DNA from: an archaeon
Lineage (GTDB): Archaea; Micrarchaeota; Micrarchaeia; Anstonellales; Bilamarchaeaceae
Reading direction: 5' to 3'
Assembly: GCA_020053355.1 (NCBI GenBank)
Contig: JAGVNI010000006.1
Span: 34,451 to 98,450 of the forward strand
Length of the DNA stretch: 64,000 bases
A program made the translations under genes and the position numbers. The notes under the pieces were generated by a model. That model was given only the letters and a program-made list of their open reading frames with translations. It made no database searches and was not told the origin of the DNA. This document shows positions 1 to 8,646 of this stretch, in pieces; positions within the stretch are counted from its first letter, which is position 1; the number at the start of each line of letters is the position of its first letter.

Positions 1-35
1 GTCACATCTTTCGAGTTTCGTAAACATCCCCGCGA

Positions 36-779
36 CTAATCCGTCTCGATTCTCGGGGCGAGGAAATACACGACTTTGGCGCCCTCGATGTCGTATTCAA
101 GCTTCAGCGGCCGGTCTGTCTCCAGGTTGATTGTGATGTTGGATTGGGCGCTCGTCGCCTTCACCATGTCCTCAAGGTACTGCAGCGGGAACGTCGCTTT
201 GGCGCCGCTGACGACCGTCAGTTCGGGCAGCTCCGCGCTTCCCTTGTCGAATTCGGCCTTGACATCGCCGTTCTCGCCCCGCACATCCACGACGAACTGC
301 GTGTCGCTGAGCTGCAGGCGGACGTGCGAACTTATGAGTTTCGCGTCTTTAAGGGTCTCCTTGAATGCATCCGCCTTTATCCGGACGGTGTTCTGGAACT
401 CGATTTTAGGCTCCCTCTGCACCCGGTCGCCGGTCTCGATAAGCGGGACCTTGAACGTCCTCTTGTGCTTGTCCCCGAAAAAGCGCACGACAAGGCGGCC
501 TTCTTCTACAGAAAGCTCGGCCTTCTCGCCTTTTTTGCCTCGCGCCAGCACGTTCGAGAGCTGGCCGATGTCCGTCCCGATTTTCATCTCTTCCGGGACG
601 TTGTATTCGACGAATGCCTCTTTCGGCATGGTGAACGACACCATGGAAATCTGCGACGGGTCCATGGCTTTAAGGTGCAGGCCGTCGGCCTTGACCTCGA
701 ACTGGCCTTCCTCGACCAGGCAGACGATTGAATCGATTGCCGCTTTCAGCGCTGGAGCTTCCTGTATGACTAGCCTCAT
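36..779 (-). CDS. pcn: DNA polymerase sliding clamp (PCNA)
   Basis: Archaeal/eukaryotic PCNA of 247 residues, the usual length. It forms the ring that tethers replicative polymerase, ligase and FEN1 to DNA. Visible family features are the N-terminal domain with 'HLKAMDPSQISMV', the interdomain region near residues 115-130, and a C-terminal 'YFLAPRIE' like the PCNA tail. A 'gggagg' Shine-Dalgarno lies about 9 bases before the ATG, so this gene looks leadered, unlike most neighbours. It is divergent from the next gene across 259 bases. Function is well supported by family resemblance. Confidence 0.97.
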   Translation of the reverse strand: MRLVIQEAPALKAAIDSIVCLVEEGQFEVKADGLHLKAMDPSQISMVSFTMPKEAFVEYNVPEEMKIGTDIGQLSNVLARGKKGEKAELSVEEGRLVVRFFGDKHKRTFKVPLIETGDRVQREPKIEFQNTVRIKADAFKETLKDAKLISSHVRLQLSDTQFVVDVRGENGDVKAEFDKGSAELPELTVVSGAKATFPLQYLEDMVKATSAQSNITINLETDRPLKLEYDIEGAKVVYFLAPRIETD

Positions 780-1038
780 GATAATAACCTCCCGAATCTG
801 ATTAGGGTAATAAGACTAATAAGGATTGCGCTACCCCACCTGGTTGTCCTTATACGGGGCGGCCTTAAACCATAAGCGGCAACTCGGTAGCTACTCTTGT
901 CATCACGAATCAGTCTGGGACGGTCTCGTCATCGTTGCCATATGATACTCCCAGGCCTGGTTTTTAACCCATCTGTCTGGTTATGGTCGTAATCTCTTGC
1001 CGCGCATGTTTATAAACAATTCCCAACAAATTCCCACC
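780..1038. other. divergent intergenic region
   Basis: The 259 bases between pcn and the next gene are one of the longest non-coding stretches in the window. They hold the pcn ribosome binding site and, at the right end, a TATA box for the rightward gene. A 7-base inverted repeat (ataagga/tccttat, 819-825 and 847-853) is visible. I found no tRNA, convincing small RNA or conserved ORF. Confidence 0.5.
1008..1017 (+). promoter_or_regulatory. palindromic TATA box for the 1039 gene
   Basis: 'gtttataaac' is a perfect 10-base palindrome whose centre lies about 26 bases before the ATG at 1039, the spacing of a leaderless archaeal promoter. This decides the start: the track's TTG start at 997 would lie upstream of the TATA box. 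Confidence 0.65.
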
Positions 1039-2610
1039 ATGTGTCGCCCACTGGCAGCCAAACCCAAGGATTACGGGCAGATCGCACAAGGGGCTTCCAC
1101 GGCCATCCGGGCCAAGCTTGTGACACTTTCGATGGAAGAGGGCATCGTAGGCGGGGGGAAATCGCTTCTTGAGGGCGCAGCCCTTCTTGTGGCATTCGAG
1201 ACGCGAAAGATTGGGCGCGGCGAAGAGCCCGAGGTTCATGAGGATGCGGTGCGGGTGCTCCGCACCCTGGAAGAATCGCCTCCTCTTGGGACATATCTCT
1301 CCCTCATCCGGGACGGCATTTGCCAGCCTGAATCCGTAAAAGACTTCGTAGCCCTCTGCTTCGAACTGTCAAGCCTGGCCAAAACCCATGTCGCGCTCAA
1401 AGCGGAATCGCTGAAGCTGCGCGTGCCTTCATTGCCAGCATCCTTCAGGGAGCACGTGGTGGATGCCTTGCTGTCCGATGCCTATGCCTCCCCCCAGGAG
1501 CGCTTCGAGGCCGCAGTCCTTTCAGCATACCTCTATGCGTTATCCCCTGGCGAAGCGGGGCAATACTCGGATATCCTGAAGATGAGCGGCGTATGCGACT
1601 TCTCCGGCCTGTTCGCAAAAGTCATCGACATCCCTTCCGAAACCGTAAGGGACCCCCGCGGGTTGATTGGAAAAATACGTTCATTCCTGAATCTGCAACT
1701 GGCAATCCTGGGCTTCGATTCGCATGAAGAGCCCGATAACCCCGGACCGGACGACCCCGTCCCTCCAGCCGAAGAGGAGGAAGAGCCCGCGCCCATCACC
1801 AAGCCCAGCATCGTCCCCTGCGCCAAAGTGGACCTGTTCAGGCCGGTTCCGGAAGGCAGCGTCTCGGTGTTCCCTGCCCCGGAAGAACCCCCCGCCATTT
1901 CGTCCGAGGGCTCAAACATCGCATCATTCATCCAATCCGGCACCACCCCGGCATTTCCGGCAATATTCACAGACGACCAGATAATCAATGACGCCCTGCT
2001 CGCACTCGAAGGCCTGGAGTCGAAATCTCTTGAAGACCTGGATGTGCTCGAACCCGGCCTGTATCAATTGATAATCGCCCGGAACCTGCAGGCGAGGTTC
2101 GCATCAGCCTTGAATAATGATATGGGAGAGCCCGGAAGCATGGACCAGACAAAGAGGCTAGATTGCGGCACAAAGCCGTCCAATCCGCCAATCCCGGCAA
2201 GCTCCAATGCGGAATCCCTCCGCCAAATGGACCTCCGCGGCAGGTCGATGGATGACGGGACCATGTGCCGGCTCATATGCCTCGAATGTTTCAAACTGGG
2301 GACGGCAAAACCCATTATCGGAGGCCAATACGCTCCCATCAGCGTCCTTCGGTCGAATCTCCAATGGAGGCTAAAAGGCGATTTGGAATTGAACAGGCAG
2401 TTCGCCAGGGTTTGGAAGGCCATGGACCGCGCAGGGGCAATCGCCCATAAAAGAGATGCGGCATCCTTGCAGCCAAATGCTGATTTCACCGACCCAATCG
2501 TGAAAGATGCAGTTGCCTGGGCCACCCGCCACCACCGCCAAATCAGGAATCCCCCACAGACAGACCCAAGCGCCAATCATTCCAGTGGCGGGCATGACGA
2601 GCGCAAATAG
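1039..2610 (+). CDS. hypothetical protein, mostly helical with acidic proline-rich linker
   Basis: I do not recognise this family. From the TATA-supported ATG it is 523 residues. Residues 1 to about 230 look helical and soluble. Residues about 235-300 form a low-complexity acidic/proline linker (runs of PDNP, PPAEEEEE). The C-terminal part is again helical and ends in a His/Arg-rich tail. There is no signal peptide or membrane segment, so it is probably cytoplasmic. It converges on the membrane glycosyltransferase gene 4 bases away. Composition is like its neighbours. Confidence 0.75.
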   Translation: MCRPLAAKPKDYGQIAQGASTAIRAKLVTLSMEEGIVGGGKSLLEGAALLVAFETRKIGRGEEPEVHEDAVRVLRTLEESPPLGTYLSLIRDGICQPESVKDFVALCFELSSLAKTHVALKAESLKLRVPSLPASFREHVVDALLSDAYASPQERFEAAVLSAYLYALSPGEAGQYSDILKMSGVCDFSGLFAKVIDIPSETVRDPRGLIGKIRSFLNLQLAILGFDSHEEPDNPGPDDPVPPAEEEEEPAPITKPSIVPCAKVDLFRPVPEGSVSVFPAPEEPPAISSEGSNIASFIQSGTTPAFPAIFTDDQIINDALLALEGLESKSLEDLDVLEPGLYQLIIARNLQARFASALNNDMGEPGSMDQTKRLDCGTKPSNPPIPASSNAESLRQMDLRGRSMDDGTMCRLICLECFKLGTAKPIIGGQYAPISVLRSNLQWRLKGDLELNRQFARVWKAMDRAGAIAHKRDAASLQPNADFTDPIVKDAVAWATRHHRQIRNPPQTDPSANHSSGGHDERK

Positions 2611-2614
2611 CCCA

Positions 2615-3985
2615 TCATTCCCGGTTCGGATTCATCTCGCGCCTGTCAAACTCGCCAGCACGCAAGACCGTGAACCTGCCGAAACGTGCCACTACGGGCA
2701 GCCCCTCTGTCCCGATTGGGTTTGCCCGCACGGTCATATCGCATGCCCCGCCGTACCAGGGATTCTCCTCCTTCATGCCTCCGTCGCATACGAGAAGGTA
2801 TCCCCCCTCCCCCATGTCATCCCGGACCTCGAATCCGGCAGCCGCCACCCACTGGCCGGTTCCGCCGGACATCCCGGTGAATACGATATCCGGCCGCTCG
2901 GAATGGAGCTTGAGGAGCCCGTCCCATTCCTCCTGGTATATTATAGGCGAGATATCCAGCCCGGAACGGACAAACCCGGCAAGGGTGAGGATGCCGACAA
3001 GGAGGCATGCCCCGATGAACGCGCGCTGGTCCGTCCTGAAGTATCCCAGTCCAATCCCAGTGAGGATGGCTACCGGCACATATGCGTCCCAGGCGAAACG
3101 CATCTGGAAATCGGGCCGTGTGATTAGGGGCTGCGAAAGAAGGACGCCCATGAAAAGCCAAGGGAGGAAGAGCATCGCGTGCTTGCGCCCCAGCCTGGTC
3201 ATGCCGAGCAGCGCCGGTAGCAGGAATAACGCATACTCCGTGAAGAAGACCGGATTCAGCCCCACAGTTTCGCCCTGTCCTATTACGCCGATGCTCCCTT
3301 CCCCTATCATCCCCTTTGCAAGGACAATCACGATTCCCCCGGACATCAGCACGGCGAGCATGGAAATGCAGAACCACGACTCGGCCGATATCCGCGACTT
3401 ATCCAGCCATTCCAATGCCGGAACGAGCAGCAGGAAAGGGATAGCGGATAGGACCGTGAAGGCGCCCGATGAGAAATGGCTGCCCAGCATAAGGATGGCG
3501 AAGAGGGCTGAAGCCGCGGCGTCGGCGAAGGAGAATTTTTCCGACGCTTTCAGCATATAATACAGGAACCATGCCCCGAAAAAAAGCCCCACGGCGTTCT
3601 TCAGCAAATCTCCGGTCATCAGCATGTTTGTCGGAGAGAATGCTGCGAAGAAGGCGGCAAGCAATGCGGCATCCCGCCCCCCGCCAAGGCGTTCTGCCAG
3701 TTTGAATGCCGGGAAGGCTATCGCCGCCGAAGCGAGGGCAATCGCTATCTTGAAGCCCAGCATTATGCCGAATACGGCTGCGAACGTCCCCGCATAATAG
3801 AACGCCAGCGGGGGGTCGGAAACGTCCGGGTACCCCTGCGTCAGAACCTCCCGGATGTGCTCCACATAATACCCGGCGTCGTTGTTGTAGACGAGCGGCT
3901 CGCCAGCCAGGAAAAAGAGCTTGAGGGCTAATGATGCGAGGAAAATCAGCGCAAGGACGGCGGCATGCGCTCTGCGGCTCTCCAT
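2615..3985 (-). CDS. GT-C type membrane glycosyltransferase
   Basis: 456 residues with an N-terminal membrane segment and about ten hydrophobic helices to about residue 350, then a soluble C-terminal domain. The first outward loop has 'YNNDAGYYVEHI', resembling the acidic catalytic loop of GT-C enzymes (PMT/ArnT/GT39-like) that use lipid-linked sugars. A role in transferring sugar to proteins or lipids outside the membrane is an inference. A TATA box ('gttaaatat') lies about 25 bases upstream of the ATG. The acceptor is unknown; it could be a glycan-modifying enzyme rather than a protein glycosylase. Confidence 0.7.
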   Translation of the reverse strand: MESRRAHAAVLALIFLASLALKLFFLAGEPLVYNNDAGYYVEHIREVLTQGYPDVSDPPLAFYYAGTFAAVFGIMLGFKIAIALASAAIAFPAFKLAERLGGGRDAALLAAFFAAFSPTNMLMTGDLLKNAVGLFFGAWFLYYMLKASEKFSFADAAASALFAILMLGSHFSSGAFTVLSAIPFLLLVPALEWLDKSRISAESWFCISMLAVLMSGGIVIVLAKGMIGEGSIGVIGQGETVGLNPVFFTEYALFLLPALLGMTRLGRKHAMLFLPWLFMGVLLSQPLITRPDFQMRFAWDAYVPVAILTGIGLGYFRTDQRAFIGACLLVGILTLAGFVRSGLDISPIIYQEEWDGLLKLHSERPDIVFTGMSGGTGQWVAAAGFEVRDDMGEGGYLLVCDGGMKEENPWYGGACDMTVRANPIGTEGLPVVARFGRFTVLRAGEFDRREMNPNRE

Positions 3986-4043
3986 GCCCTATCCCTGTCT
4001 TTTTCCATATTTAACCATGACTGCCACCCTAAGGGGGGACAGC

Positions 4044-4382
4044 TTAGCGGTAGCTCGACTGGTCAGCCTTCGTCATCTTCGCCGGCGGCTGGGGCGCAGG
4101 CGGCCTTGCCACGACCTGTATCTTCGGCAGCTGCCTGCTCGAGAACGCAAGGAGCGCAATCGCTATCGCGCAAAGGCCGAGGCCCACGATGATTTCCCCG
4201 CTCCCCTTTATCCTGAGGAAGTCAGTTATGAACATGGCTGCGCCCAGCAGGATGAAAAGCAGCCCGAAAACCAGTATCAAGTCCCCGGTCATGGTAAGGG
4301 CGGCCGCCCTCATGAATGGCGGCATCTGCCGGGCCTGCATCTGCGGGGGCGCCATCGCTTCTTCCTCTTCATCCATAATCAT
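4044..4382 (-). CDS. small two-helix membrane protein
   Basis: 112 residues: an acidic, Met/Pro/Gln-rich N-terminus, two hydrophobic helices (about residues 32-52 and 60-80), and a Pro/Ala-rich basic C-terminus. No family recognised. Its ATG overlaps the stop of the upstream kinase-deaminase gene as ATGA, so the two are translationally coupled, although a functional link to nucleotide metabolism is not evident. Confidence 0.7.
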   Translation of the reverse strand: MIMDEEEEAMAPPQMQARQMPPFMRAAALTMTGDLILVFGLLFILLGAAMFITDFLRIKGSGEIIVGLGLCAIAIALLAFSSRQLPKIQVVARPPAPQPPAKMTKADQSSYR

Positions 4383-5389
4383 CCCTCAATCCGATTCTGC
4401 CTTACCTTGACCCCGGCATCTCGGAGCAGCCTCATCGGCGTCTCTCCCATCGGGTAATCGACGTTGTAGACGACCTCCTTGATGCCGGCGTTTATTATCA
4501 TCTTGGTGCAGAGCAGGCACGGGGAGAACGTGGTGTATATCGTCGAGTCCTTGATGCTTATCCCATGGTAGGACGCCTGGACGATGGCATTCTCCTCCCC
4601 GTGGCTGCAGAGGCATTCCTCAAGGTTCTTGCCTGACTCTGTGAAGCTGTTGCACCTGGGGCATCCGCCTTCGGCGCAGTTTCTCGTCCCGCGCGGCGTC
4701 CCGTTATAGCCGGTAGATATGATGCGCTTGTCTTTCACGATGACCGCGGCCACCTTGCGTTTCACGCAGTTGCTCCTGGATGCGACCACCTTCGCTATGC
4801 TCATGAAATAGTCGTCCCATGACGGCCTGGAAATCTTGAACTTGTCCGATACTGCGGCGAGATTCTTGTCGACCTCGTCATGGAGCTCGTTCAAATCCCC
4901 CCCGTTCACGATGCGCTTGTCGGCGAGGGCGAACGTCCCGAGAAGGTTCTGCTTCGTTTTTTCAGCGTTCTCCATCTCCAGTTTCTCGATTTCCAAAAAA
5001 GCCTCGAACGTGCGGGGGTCCTCCTCGCGGTCCCTCGAGCGGATGCGTTCAAAGCGCACTTCGGCCGGAGCGGTGACGTAGAACAGGAAGAACCGGCCGA
5101 GTTTCCGGAGTTCCTCCACCTCAGCCGGGTTCCGGATGGAGTCTATGACGTAGTTCTTGTCATTCTGGATTTTCTGGGCGAGTTTCGCACCGAGAATCCC
5201 GGGCCCAAAGCGCTCGCGGAGCTCGTTGCCCTTCCGGATCAGGTTCTCGCGCGTGACCGCCTTGCCCTCAGCCTTCACTTCCTCGCGTATTATGTCGGAG
5301 AGCGAGTAGAAATAGAACCCCTTCTTCATCAGGTAATCCGCTATCGTGCTCTTCCCCGCGCAGTTCTCTCCCGTCAGTCCTATAATCAT
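4379..5389 (-). CDS. P-loop nucleotide kinase fused to dCMP deaminase
   Basis: 336 residues with two domains. Residues 1 to about 180 begin 'MIIGLTGENCAGKST', a Walker A motif of the dephospho-CoA/adenylate kinase-like fold, and carry an Arg-rich lid ('RIRSRDREEDPR'). Residues about 185-336 are a zinc-dependent dCMP deaminase: 'HGEENAI' gives the zinc His and catalytic Glu and 'PCLLC' the two zinc Cys. An extra 'CAEGGCPRC' cluster suggests a second zinc site. The deaminase half would make dUMP for thymidylate synthesis. The kinase half may phosphorylate or sense a nucleotide; its substrate is unknown. Coupled to the downstream membrane protein by ATGA. Confidence 0.88.
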   Translation of the reverse strand: MIIGLTGENCAGKSTIADYLMKKGFYFYSLSDIIREEVKAEGKAVTRENLIRKGNELRERFGPGILGAKLAQKIQNDKNYVIDSIRNPAEVEELRKLGRFFLFYVTAPAEVRFERIRSRDREEDPRTFEAFLEIEKLEMENAEKTKQNLLGTFALADKRIVNGGDLNELHDEVDKNLAAVSDKFKISRPSWDDYFMSIAKVVASRSNCVKRKVAAVIVKDKRIISTGYNGTPRGTRNCAEGGCPRCNSFTESGKNLEECLCSHGEENAIVQASYHGISIKDSTIYTTFSPCLLCTKMIINAGIKEVVYNVDYPMGETPMRLLRDAGVKVRQNRIEG

Positions 5390-5518
5390 CCAACCACCAG
5401 AAATCGCAAGCAGTACTCTCCTTTCCGGATTAAATACGTTGTTGTTGCGGGAAAGGCATCAGGAAGGCGGATGGCGAATACCATCCCCTTTAAACATTTT
5501 TTACCATATACTTTTTAT

Positions 5519-6187
5519 ATGGCCGCCCAACCCCAGCCCCAAGCGCAAACCTGGCATCAAACCATTACGAGAAGCATCCTAGTGGAGGTCGGGCACGGCC
5601 AGTTCCCCATATGGCGGACATTGCGGAAGCTTCCGCTCGTTGACCAGGCTTACATCGGGCTGGACATCGACGCAAAGAGCTGGCCGAACGAGAAATCGCC
5701 GTATTACGACCTTGAAAAGGGCAGGCGGAAAATACTCGACCGGGCGGCGCAGGGGCATGACTGCAGGTTCATGAGAATCGGCTTTGACGGCACCCTGCCG
5801 CTTCCGGGTTCTGCTGCATCGGAGGTCTATCTCTCCCTGGTCGCGAACGACCCCAGGATACCAATGCATGTGGTCGAGCGCCTGCTCCACGAATCATGCC
5901 GCGTCCTGGCACCCGGAGGCCATCTGGTCATAGACAACGGCGCGGTAATGGCAATCGACTGCGGCGATATCATCGTGAGGGGCGAGCCGCCAAGAATCAT
6001 ATTTACGGCAAGCCCTGGCGGCCAACTCGGGGAGGAGGACTATACGAATCCCGTAACGCTCTTCCTCAACGAGGCGTTCGTTCCGATGGAGTTCGGCTTC
6101 TACAGCCAGTTCCTCCGGGGGCGGGGCCTTCCTGCGCATTATCCGGAGGAGCCGGGCGCCTTGTTCTCGATAATGATGAAGAAATGA
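5519..6187 (+). CDS. putative class I SAM-dependent methyltransferase
   Basis: The long track ORF is mostly antisense to the kinase-deaminase gene. The real gene probably starts at the ATG at 5519, about 30 bases after 'tttaaaca' and giving 222 residues. The pattern is methyltransferase-like: 'VEVGHGQFPI' (degenerate motif I), 'YIGLDID' (acidic residue after beta 2), and 'CRVLAPGGHLVID' (motif after beta 4-5). Substrate unknown. Its 3' end overlaps the convergent membrane-protein gene by 122 bases. An alternative start is ATG 5471. Confidence 0.7.
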   Translation: MAAQPQPQAQTWHQTITRSILVEVGHGQFPIWRTLRKLPLVDQAYIGLDIDAKSWPNEKSPYYDLEKGRRKILDRAAQGHDCRFMRIGFDGTLPLPGSAASEVYLSLVANDPRIPMHVVERLLHESCRVLAPGGHLVIDNGAVMAIDCGDIIVRGEPPRIIFTASPGGQLGEEDYTNPVTLFLNEAFVPMEFGFYSQFLRGRGLPAHYPEEPGALFSIMMKK

Positions 6188-6725
6188 GCGTATGGCATGC
6201 CGCGGCCACCGCCCCGAAAAGGATTAACCTCAGGAATTCCGGCAAGATGGGAAGGAAACTGTCCTCCCACCTGGCAATGGCGCAAGACGGGCCGAACCAT
6301 GACGAGAATCCGAATATGTGCCCGATGCCTAGCGAGTAGAACACGACGAGCGAGAGGTATTGCGAAAGCGGTGGTTTGAGCGACTTATTGATGATTAGCA
6401 CCAGAAGCGACCATAACGAAATCCACAGCACGCTCGCGACAACGGGCCCGAGGAATCCGGTTTCGACGAAGATGAAGCGCGCAAGGGGATTCCCCTCGTT
6501 CGTAGGCGCATTGTATGTCCCCTTCGCCGTCACGGTGATGTCCAGCGTCCCGAACGCAATCCACAAAATTATCGGGATGGCGTATTGCGCGAGGCCGACC
6601 TTCTGCCCCTTGTAAATGAAAACCCAGAGCGCGATGCCGGATGCTATGGAAGCGACGGTGAGCAGCTGTATCGCGAGCGCGCCATCGCTCCCGAAAAACA
6701 TCGAGAAATCGCTATAGCGGCACAT
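6066..6725 (-). CDS. multi-pass membrane protein
   Basis: 219 residues with about five hydrophobic helices, including 'IPIILWIAFGTLDITVTAKG' and 'YLSLVVFYSLGIGHIFG'. A conserved-looking 'NEGNPLARF' loop resembles polytopic DUF5658-like proteins, but I cannot assign the family. It starts 1 base after the aIF5B stop, so it is co-transcribed. The last 40 residues are Pro/Arg/Ser-rich and lie opposite the methyltransferase 3' end; either the overlap is real or a frameshift removed an earlier stop. Confidence 0.7.
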   Translation of the reverse strand: MCRYSDFSMFFGSDGALAIQLLTVASIASGIALWVFIYKGQKVGLAQYAIPIILWIAFGTLDITVTAKGTYNAPTNEGNPLARFIFVETGFLGPVVASVLWISLWSLLVLIINKSLKPPLSQYLSLVVFYSLGIGHIFGFSSWFGPSCAIARWEDSFLPILPEFLRLILFGAVAAACHTLISSSLSRTRRPAPPDNAQEGPAPGGTGCRSRTPSERTPR

Positions 6726-6726
6726 G

Positions 6727-8472
6727 TCAGAAATACTTCCGGAGCATCTTCCGTATCTCCTCGTAGACGGGCTTCTCGCTGCCTGAGAGCATCGACACCT
6801 GGCTGTCCCACTTGGCTATCTCGTCGGATGTCATATACGTATACAGGACGTCCCCTTCGTTGACGTTCTTGCCCATTATGATGCCGTCGCATGAAATGGC
6901 GAGCTGGTCCCCTTCGCCGGCCTCATCGACCTTCTCCTTCTCTTTCTGGATTTCGCGTATCTCGCCGACAACCTGCCCCGCGCGGTCCATCAGCCTATAC
7001 TCCTTCTTCACGCGCCCGCCAAGCACTTGCACCCCGAAGATAGCCGGTTTCGAGGCCCGGAACACGTAGCCTTCCAGCACCTTGAGCTTCCCGGGCCAGA
7101 TGAACTTCTCAAGCGCCTGCCTCTTTATGCGCTCCTTCTCCTCCTTGACCCACTGCGAATACGCCTCCACCAGGCGGTAAATGACGTCGCTGTAAAGCAC
7201 CGGGACTCCTGAATTCTTGCTCTCCTCCCACGCTTCGTCCAGGACCTTCACATTGAACCCAAGGACCGCAGAAAGCACCGGGAACTCATCCCTGCCGACC
7301 GAAGCCGACAGCACGTCCTTGCGCGTGATGTTCCCGACAGCCGCATCCTTGACCGGTATCTCGGCGTCTTTCAGGAGGCTGAGGAGCGCCTCGACCGAAC
7401 CGAGGCTGTCGGCGCGCAGGACGACCCCCGCTTCGTTGCTGTTCTGGAAAATCACGCTTTTGAATTGCGCCTCTATGGCGCCTTTCTCGCTCTCGAAATC
7501 ATGCACGACTTCGACCGGAGAGCCTGGGATGGCGCCGTCCAAATCCGGGGCATTGATTTTCACCCCCGCCGCCGCGGCAATCTCATCGAGCGCGGTGAAC
7601 CTGTCCTTCCCGGAAAGGTTCGGCTCCAGGAGGCTCCGGATTTTCGTCCTCCTAACGCCATCCGAGCTCATGAACGCGATTTCATCGTTCTTCCTCATCA
7701 CGCCGTCATAGATGATGACGTCTATCGTGGTGCCGAGCCCCTTCTCCTCGTTCACCTCGATGATGCTGCCCTTCCCGCGCCCGCCCTCGTCAATCTCAAG
7801 GCGGTCGCCGAGGAACCTCTGGCTGAGGCCGCCTATCAGGACGAGCAATTCGCTCAGGCCTTCCTTGGTCTTCGCGCTAATCGGCACCATGGCTATCTGC
7901 TTGCTGAAATCCTGGATGCGGTCGAACCGTTCGCTGTCGAAACCATGCTCTGAAATCTTGCCCATCAGGCCGTACATCTTCTCGTCGAACCTCTCCCGGA
8001 TGTGCTCCGGCTGCAGGGCGAGGGATTCCATGAACGATGATGTCTTGTGGCTCTTCCAGCCCATAATCGTGTCAATCTTGTTCGCGGCAATCACGAACGG
8101 CGTCTTGTACTGCTTGAGTATCCTGATGCTTTCGATTGTCTGGGGCTGGAACCCCTGGTTGATGTCGACTACGAGGATTGCCAAATCCGCGAGGCTGCCG
8201 CCCCGGTCGCGGAGGTTCGTGAACGCCTCATGGCCCGGCGTGTCTATGAAGAGGAGGCCGGGAATGGTCAGGCTGAATTTCATCTTATTCGCAAGGGAGC
8301 CTGCCACCGCGTCTATGTCCTTTTTGGCGACGTAGCTCGCCCCTATCATCTGCGTGATGCCGCCGGCCTCCTTCTTGGCCACCGCGGTACCGCGGATGGA
8401 GTCAAGGAGCGTCGTCTTTCCGTGGTCCACATGGCCGAGGATGCAAATTATCGGTGAGCGTTTGAATGACAT
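6727..8472 (-). CDS. infB: translation initiation factor aIF5B (IF-2 family)
   Basis: GTPase for ribosomal subunit joining. G1 'GHVDHGKTT', G3 'DTPGHE' and G4 'NKID' are intact. The protein ends in the beta-barrel and C-terminal helix region expected for aIF5B. The track start at 8607 adds 45 residues of atypical sequence. Met at 8472 ('[19 protein letters not shown]') matches the usual start, gives 581 residues, and lies about 22 bases after an 'attaaaataaat' box. The gene is followed 1 base later by a membrane protein. No intein is present, although archaeal infB genes often carry one. Confidence 0.96.
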   Translation of the reverse strand: MSFKRSPIICILGHVDHGKTTLLDSIRGTAVAKKEAGGITQMIGASYVAKKDIDAVAGSLANKMKFSLTIPGLLFIDTPGHEAFTNLRDRGGSLADLAILVVDINQGFQPQTIESIRILKQYKTPFVIAANKIDTIMGWKSHKTSSFMESLALQPEHIRERFDEKMYGLMGKISEHGFDSERFDRIQDFSKQIAMVPISAKTKEGLSELLVLIGGLSQRFLGDRLEIDEGGRGKGSIIEVNEEKGLGTTIDVIIYDGVMRKNDEIAFMSSDGVRRTKIRSLLEPNLSGKDRFTALDEIAAAAGVKINAPDLDGAIPGSPVEVVHDFESEKGAIEAQFKSVIFQNSNEAGVVLRADSLGSVEALLSLLKDAEIPVKDAAVGNITRKDVLSASVGRDEFPVLSAVLGFNVKVLDEAWEESKNSGVPVLYSDVIYRLVEAYSQWVKEEKERIKRQALEKFIWPGKLKVLEGYVFRASKPAIFGVQVLGGRVKKEYRLMDRAGQVVGEIREIQKEKEKVDEAGEGDQLAISCDGIIMGKNVNEGDVLYTYMTSDEIAKWDSQVSMLSGSEKPVYEEIRKMLRKYF

Positions 8473-8488
8473 AGAACCTGCCTCTGGA

Positions 8489-8500
8489 TTTATTTTAATG
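8489..8500 (-). promoter_or_regulatory. TATA box for infB
   Basis: On the minus strand 'attaaaataaat' lies about 22 bases upstream of the Met at 8472. It supports that internal start over the longer track ORF. Confidence 0.5.
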
Positions 8501-8646
8501 CCCACAATTCTAATAACCATTTGGGCGCGGCCGCCGTCAGGGTGCCTGAAGCGGGCTATCCTTTGCCGCTGCCAATTAACCCTCATTTTACATAAATACA
8601 CACACATTTAAAAACACTATTATGCACAATACGTTTGGCGACTATT

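Noticed and set aside
780-1038. Possible structured RNA between pcn and the 1039 gene
   Set aside because: Only one 7-base inverted repeat is visible, with no tRNA, C/D box or riboswitch core.
4880-5518. Long rightward ORF 4880-6187 upstream of the methyltransferase
   Set aside because: The first 213 residues are antisense to the kinase-deaminase gene and show no family pattern; a TATA box supports the start at 5519.
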